A DNA stretch of 19,134 bases from Gammaproteobacteria bacterium. GTDB lineage: Bacteria; Pseudomonadota; Gammaproteobacteria; Arenicellales; Poriferihabitantaceae. Location of the stretch: contig JAHRAW010000097.1 of NCBI GenBank assembly GCA_020027415.1, positions 1 to 19,134 of the forward strand. The letters are read 5' to 3'. Below the pieces are notes generated by a model, which ran no database searches, was not told where the DNA came from, and was given only the letters and a program-made list of their open reading frames with translations. Positions 15,158 to 19,134 of the stretch are shown here, piece after piece (the first letter of the stretch is position 1; each line of letters opens with the position of its first letter). A program made the translations under genes and the position numbers.

Positions 15158-16978
15158 CTACCCCGCCTGAAACAAACTCGCATCCGCAGCAACGACAAGT
15201 TGCGAACTTGTGGAAATTATTTCGCCAAGCGCATGAACTTTCGGCATTTCCGAACTGAAATAAAAGCGCGCGGTGTGTAGTTTGTTGCGATAGAACGTAG
15301 CGTCTTGTTGGTCGCCGCGGCCGTCCGCTGGTTGCTTATCTTGCTGTTTGGTCAGACTAACATCGGCGGCTTTAAGCATCTGCCAGCCGCAAGCGACCAC
15401 GCCCCACAATCTGAGATACGGTTCACTCACCGCAGCCGGCAACTGCATATTGTCGGCTGCCGAAGCCACGATTGAGTTTGCCGATTCCTGCAGAATAGCC
15501 AACGCCTTCGCCATGCCATCCGTCATCGCGGCAAGTTCACGCGCGTTGGCAAGCGCGCCGCATTGCTCGCGAATCCGCTCAATCACCCTGCCATTCATCG
15601 CCCCGCCGTCGCGAATCAACTTGCGCCCGATTAAATCCAGCGCCTGAATGCCGGTGGTGCCTTCATAAATCGGCGTGATGCGCTGGTCGCGGTAGTGTTG
15701 AGCGGCGCCGGTTTCCTCAATGAAGCCCATACCGCCATGCACTTGCAACGCCAGCGAAACATTTTCCAAGCCAAGTTCGGTGGCATAGCCCTTCACAATC
15801 GGGGTCATAATTTCAACCATCTCGCGGGCGCGGGTTTGCAATTGCGCATCGGTTTGGCGGCGTTCATGATCCATGCATCCGCCCACCAACAACGCCAACG
15901 CGCGCAACGCTTCAATGCGGCACTTTTGCAACAGCAACAGCCGTTTGATGTCCGGGTGATGGATGATGGCGACGCGCTCGCCGCTTGGGTCGTCTATCTC
16001 CCGCCCTTGGATGCGCTGCGCGGCAAAAGCGACGGCTTGCTGATAGGCGCGCTCGGCGACGCCATTGCCTTCCACGCCCACTGCGTGCCGCGCCACATTC
16101 ATCATGGTGAACATATAGATCAAGCCATGATTTTCTTCGCCGACCAGATACCCCACCGCGCCGCTTTTTGCGCCATACCCTAACACCGCCGTAGGACTCG
16201 CGTGGATGCCCAATTTGCGCTCCAACGAAAGCGTTTCAATATCGTTGCGGAGTTTCCAATTGCCGTGCGCATCGGGCAAAAACTTCGGCACGATAAACAG
16301 CGATATGCCTTTCACCCCCGGCGGCGCATGCGGCGTTCTTGCCAACACCAAATGGATGATGTTGTCGGTTAGGTCGTGGTCGCCATAAGTTATGAAAATT
16401 TTTTGACCGCTGAGCAAGTAGTGATCTCCCTCCGCCACGGCGCGGGTTTTGACGGCGCTCAAGTCGGAACCGGCTTGCGGCTCGGTCAGGTTCATGGTAC
16501 CGCTCCATTCGCCGGACACCAGTTTCGGCAGGTAAGTGGCTTTTTGTTGCGCGGAGCCGTGCGCTTGGATTGCCTCAATCGCGCTCTGGGTCAGCAACGG
16601 GCACAGCGAAAACGACATATTGGCGGCGTGCCAAATTTCAGCAACGGCGGTTGCCACCAGCCACGGCAACCCTTGCCCACCCACTTCGGTCGCAAACGGC
16701 AAGCCATTCCAACCGCCCTGTATGAATTGCTGATACGCCTCTTGCCAGCCATCCGCGGTGCGAACTTGACCGTTCTCCAGCCGCACGCCTTGTTGGTCGC
16801 CGCTCCAGTTAATCGGCGCCAACACTTCGCCAGCGAATTTGCCGGCTTCCTCCAAGATGGATTGCAACAATTCCGCGGTGACTTCTTCAAAGCCGGGCAA
16901 TCGACAAACCCCATGCAGGTCAGCCAACTCGGTGGCGGCGAAAGTTAGATCGCGAATCGGGGCGCTATAGGACATCAT
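15158..16978 (-). CDS. Acyl-CoA dehydrogenase, long form (about 600 aa)
   Basis: An FAD-dependent alpha,beta-dehydrogenase of an acyl-CoA thioester. At 606 aa it belongs to the long bacterial subgroup with extra N- and C-terminal domains, which includes FadE5-type fatty-acyl-CoA dehydrogenases and DmdC (3-methylmercaptopropionyl-CoA dehydrogenase). The FAD/substrate segment MNLTEPQAGSDLS is at 162-174, IFITYGDHD at 194-202, LQVHGGMGFIEETGAAQHYRD at about 411-431 (split by the eye into two conserved parts), and the likely catalytic base Glu439 lies in IYEGTTGIQ. The C-terminal region ends in a helical extension with FYRNKLHTARFYFSSEMP. Two consecutive ATG codons open the gene; no clear ribosome-binding site. 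Chain-length or substrate specificity cannot be assigned. No electron-transfer flavoprotein or other beta-oxidation gene lies in the window. Confidence 0.92.
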   Translation of the reverse strand: MMSYSAPIRDLTFAATELADLHGVCRLPGFEEVTAELLQSILEEAGKFAGEVLAPINWSGDQQGVRLENGQVRTADGWQEAYQQFIQGGWNGLPFATEVGGQGLPWLVATAVAEIWHAANMSFSLCPLLTQSAIEAIQAHGSAQQKATYLPKLVSGEWSGTMNLTEPQAGSDLSAVKTRAVAEGDHYLLSGQKIFITYGDHDLTDNIIHLVLARTPHAPPGVKGISLFIVPKFLPDAHGNWKLRNDIETLSLERKLGIHASPTAVLGYGAKSGAVGYLVGEENHGLIYMFTMMNVARHAVGVEGNGVAERAYQQAVAFAAQRIQGREIDDPSGERVAIIHHPDIKRLLLLQKCRIEALRALALLVGGCMDHERRQTDAQLQTRAREMVEIMTPIVKGYATELGLENVSLALQVHGGMGFIEETGAAQHYRDQRITPIYEGTTGIQALDLIGRKLIRDGGAMNGRVIERIREQCGALANARELAAMTDGMAKALAILQESANSIVASAADNMQLPAAVSEPYLRLWGVVACGWQMLKAADVSLTKQQDKQPADGRGDQQDATFYRNKLHTARFYFSSEMPKVHALGEIISTSSQLVVAADASLFQAG

Positions 16979-17030
16979 TCAGATACCATGGGTGGGTAAC
17001 ATTGGTGACGATCCATTGGAATATACCAAC

Positions 17031-17056
17031 TGGAATTCGCAATTGGAATCCGCAAT
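17031..17056. repeat. 13-bp tandem repeat upstream of the acyl-CoA dehydrogenase gene
   Basis: TGGAATTCGCAAT (17031-17043) and TGGAATCCGCAAT (17044-17056) differ at one base. Just to the left, TTGG-AATATA-CCAA is an inverted repeat containing TATATT on the minus strand, a plausible -10 for the acyl-CoA dehydrogenase gene. Direct repeats beside a -10 box could be regulator sites; this is inference. Confidence 0.5.
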
Positions 17057-17077
17057 TGAAAGTTACCATTCAATTCG

Positions 17078-17124
17078 CATGCCGAACGCAGAACGGCATG
17101 TAAAATTGGATCGGAGTATACTCC
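17078..17124. promoter_or_regulatory. Hairpin and 12-bp palindrome in the divergent region
   Basis: CATGCCG (17078-17084) and CGGCATG (17094-17100) form a perfect 7-bp inverted repeat with a 9-nt loop. GGAGTATACTCC (17113-17124) is a perfect 12-bp palindrome that contains TATACT (17117-17122), a good plus-strand -10 for the following gene, though no -35 is seen. An operator overlapping a promoter would look like this. The 16979-17272 gap holds these elements and repeats but no supported gene. Confidence 0.4.
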
Positions 17125-17211
17125 ATTCAGCGCCATGCGCCAGCGGCGGGCAGTGAGTTGGGAATTCTACTCGGCACCATCGGTTCGCGCGCTCACCACG
17201 AATCCGAGTCG

Positions 17212-17247
17212 CCGGTGTTGCCGTGCTCTCCGGTGTTGCTGTGTTCA
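17212..17247. repeat. 18-bp imperfect tandem repeat in the leader of the phosphodiesterase-methyltransferase gene
   Basis: Positions 17212-17229 and 17230-17247 match at 15 of 18 bases and share the exact 10-mer CCGGTGTTGC. If translated from an upstream ATG at 17135 this region would give an odd cysteine/arginine-rich stretch, which argues that it is leader rather than coding. Confidence 0.45.
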
Positions 17248-17272
17248 ATCAATTGTTAATCAATTTGCCGGC

Positions 17273-19084
17273 ATGAAAGTTCACGGTCATCGCGGCGCGC
17301 GCGGGCGGCGCCCGGAAAACACCTTGCCCGCCATTCAATACGCCTTGCAACAAGGCGCGGATGGCGTGGAAGTGGATGTATGCATCAGCAAAGATGATGC
17401 CATTGTGTTGCACCACGACCTGCGACTCAACCCGTGCACAACCCGAAATTCGGACGGCGCATGGATTGAAAACCGCACTCCCATTCGCGCGTTGCGATTG
17501 CGCGAACTGCGTCGCTATGATGTCGGGAGATTAAATCCGCAGCGCCCATACGCCCAAAAATTCCGCGAACAAATCGCGGTGGACGGCGCCGCGCCGCCGA
17601 CTTTGGATGAATGCGTTGCGTTGATTCGTCGGCACTGCAAACACAGCCGCAAAAACGATATCGTTCTCAACTTGGAACTGAAAAGTGACCCGCGCCACGC
17701 CGCGTACACTCCGCAACCCGATGAATATGTCGCGCTGGTATTGCGCAAACTTGAACAACTTCAACTCGCGGAACATGTCGTCTTGCAGAGTTTTGATTGG
17801 CGTTTATTGCGCCTGATTAAGCAACGGCGGGCGGATTTGAAAGTTGGCTTCACGCAATCACAACCTTGCCAACCCGCCGACCTAAAACGAATCAAGAACT
17901 ATGGCGGCGATGTGCTGTGCTGCGATCACCAAACTTTGAATAAAACGCGATTGCAACATGCGCGCGCGCTCGGCTTGGAGGTTTATGCATGGACGGTGAA
18001 TGAACAACCGGACATCGCGCGCATGGCAAAGTTGGGCGTGGACGCCATCATTACCGATTATCCGGAGCGCTGCCGCGACTGGCTAGACTCCGCCAAACCC
18101 ATGCCAAACGCGCATCATTCAGCACCACACGAAACCGAGCGGCAACCGCGCGAAACCGATGAACGGTTCATGAATTCGGTCTCCCAAAAGACCGCGCCAC
18201 GGCAATCAAGCGACCCCGTTTCGCCTTTGCATCTTGGCGATGGCGAAATTTGGCGCGGCGATAACCTGCCCATTTTGCAACGGATGCAGTCCGAATCGAT
18301 TGCGTTAATTTATATTGACCCGCCCTTTAACACCGGCAAAACGCAAACCCGCAAGAGTTTGAAAACAGTACGCGCCGACAACCCGCGCGATGGCGACCGT
18401 CTCGGCTTCGGCGGGCATCGCTACCACACCACCGCGCTGCACGAAACCGGCTACACCGATGCGTTCCATGATTATTTGGAATTCTTACGCCTGCGATTGC
18501 TTGAAGCGCACCGAATTCTGCGCGCCAACGGCAGTTTATTTTTTCATATTGACTGGCGCGAGTCCGCGCGTTGCCGCATGTTGTTGGAGAAAATTTTCGG
18601 CGGCGCGCAACATTGCATCAATGAAATTATCTGGGCATACGACTACGGCGCGCGCAGCAAAAGCAAATGGGCGACCAAACATGACAACATTTATTGGTTC
18701 GCCAAAGACCCGCACAACTATATTTTTAATTACGATGCGATCGATCGGATTCCATACATGTCCCCAGGCTTGGTCGGCGCCGAAAAAGCCGCGCGCGGCA
18801 AAACGCCCACCGATACTTGGTGGCAAACCATCGTGCCTACCAACAGCAAAGAAAAAACCGGCTACCCGACCCAAAAACCGCTGCCGATACTGGAACGAAT
18901 CGTGCGCACGCATTCGCAACCCGCAGACACGGTGCTGGATTTCTTTGCCGGCAGCGGCACCACCGGAGCAGCCGCGCGCAACAACGACCGCCGATTTATT
19001 CTCATAGACGAAAATCCGACCGCCATCAACGCGATGAAAGTGCGGCTTGCGGGGACTGGCAAGCAAGCAACCGGCAACAACTGA
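17273..19084 (+). CDS. Fusion of glycerophosphodiester phosphodiesterase and beta-class DNA methyltransferase
   Basis: From the ATG at 17273 the ORF encodes 603 aa. Residues 1-275 are a GDPD-type phosphodiesterase: HGHRGARGRRPENT (4-17) with His6, Arg7 and Glu15, GVEVDV with Glu33 and Asp35, His48 in VLHHD, LNLELK (132-137) and VYAWTVN (237-243). This family cleaves glycerophosphodiesters to sn-glycerol 3-phosphate and an alcohol. After a charged linker (276-318), residues 319-597 are an N4-cytosine/N6-adenine DNA methyltransferase with DPPFNTG (349-355) before FAGSGTTG (558-565), the beta-class order. YDYGARSKSKWATKHDNI and GYPTQKP fit a widespread solitary methyltransferase family. No restriction partner is visible. 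ATG at 17135 would add 46 poorly plausible residues. An internal ATG at 18170 could start the methyltransferase alone, but it lacks a clear ribosome-binding site. The 50 bases after the stop show nothing. Confidence 0.88.
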   Translation: MKVHGHRGARGRRPENTLPAIQYALQQGADGVEVDVCISKDDAIVLHHDLRLNPCTTRNSDGAWIENRTPIRALRLRELRRYDVGRLNPQRPYAQKFREQIAVDGAAPPTLDECVALIRRHCKHSRKNDIVLNLELKSDPRHAAYTPQPDEYVALVLRKLEQLQLAEHVVLQSFDWRLLRLIKQRRADLKVGFTQSQPCQPADLKRIKNYGGDVLCCDHQTLNKTRLQHARALGLEVYAWTVNEQPDIARMAKLGVDAIITDYPERCRDWLDSAKPMPNAHHSAPHETERQPRETDERFMNSVSQKTAPRQSSDPVSPLHLGDGEIWRGDNLPILQRMQSESIALIYIDPPFNTGKTQTRKSLKTVRADNPRDGDRLGFGGHRYHTTALHETGYTDAFHDYLEFLRLRLLEAHRILRANGSLFFHIDWRESARCRMLLEKIFGGAQHCINEIIWAYDYGARSKSKWATKHDNIYWFAKDPHNYIFNYDAIDRIPYMSPGLVGAEKAARGKTPTDTWWQTIVPTNSKEKTGYPTQKPLPILERIVRTHSQPADTVLDFFAGSGTTGAAARNNDRRFILIDENPTAINAMKVRLAGTGKQATGNN

Positions 19085-19134
19085 TAGTTACATTAGATAA
19101 GGATTCGCCAACCGTTTTATGGGGATGCACTATC

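Noticed and set aside
17135..17272. N-terminal extension of the phosphodiesterase from the ATG at 17135
   Set aside because: The added 46 residues are cysteine/arginine-rich, come from a tandem repeat and precede the normal GDPD start; the ATG would also sit only 12 nt after a candidate -10 box.
1..19134. CRISPR array, tRNA, rRNA, insertion sequence or prophage genes
   Set aside because: No regularly spaced repeats, cloverleaf signatures, transposase motifs or phage proteins were seen on either strand.

Overview
The window looks like chromosomal DNA of a Gram-negative proteobacterium, most likely Gamma- or Betaproteobacteria. This is inferred from a periplasmic DsbA with a signal peptide, the peptidoglycan-recycling ligase Mpl, RNase PH, RNase D, a lone ribosomal protein S21 gene and the moderately high-GC codon usage. 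No phage, transposase, CRISPR array, rRNA or tRNA was recognised, and the lineage cannot be fixed more closely by eye.

Region 1 (about 1-5930, minus strand) is a compact seven-gene operon. Read 5' to 3' it encodes a four-cluster polyferredoxin (AorA-like), a tungsten/molybdenum-pterin aldehyde:ferredoxin oxidoreductase (AorB-like), an FAD/NADH oxidoreductase (AorC-like), a MoaD-like sulfur carrier, a small protein of unknown function, a second MoaD-like sulfur carrier and MoaA. The first three match in size and order the NAD-dependent AorABC complex of Aromatoleum aromaticum. The last four look like a dedicated pyranopterin-cofactor cassette. The two MoaD paralogues are both 82 aa and about 41% identical; they flank and nearly touch the unknown gene, and all four cassette proteins end in Gly-Gly. 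The other pterin genes (moaC, moaE, moeA, moeB) are not in the window.

Region 2 (about 6200-12740) is mostly housekeeping: rph and rdgB, then a single 716-aa ORF joining a cofactor-independent phosphoglycerate mutase to an ADP-ribose-type Nudix hydrolase. These are followed by rpsU (minus), a PLP-dependent aspartate-type aminotransferase (plus) and RNase D (minus).

Region 3 (about 12740-19134) carries mpl and dsbA (plus), a long acyl-CoA dehydrogenase (minus), and a second unusual ORF (plus). That ORF joins a glycerophosphodiester phosphodiesterase in frame to a beta-class DNA methyltransferase, with catalytic motifs of both halves intact.

The strongest leads are the cofactor cassette built into the aor operon (paired MoaD paralogues around an unknown Gly-Gly-Gly-ending protein) and the two in-frame fusions. 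Intergenic regions repeatedly contain short imperfect tandem repeats of 13-24 bp. They also contain hairpins, including two mutually exclusive hairpins at the left edge.
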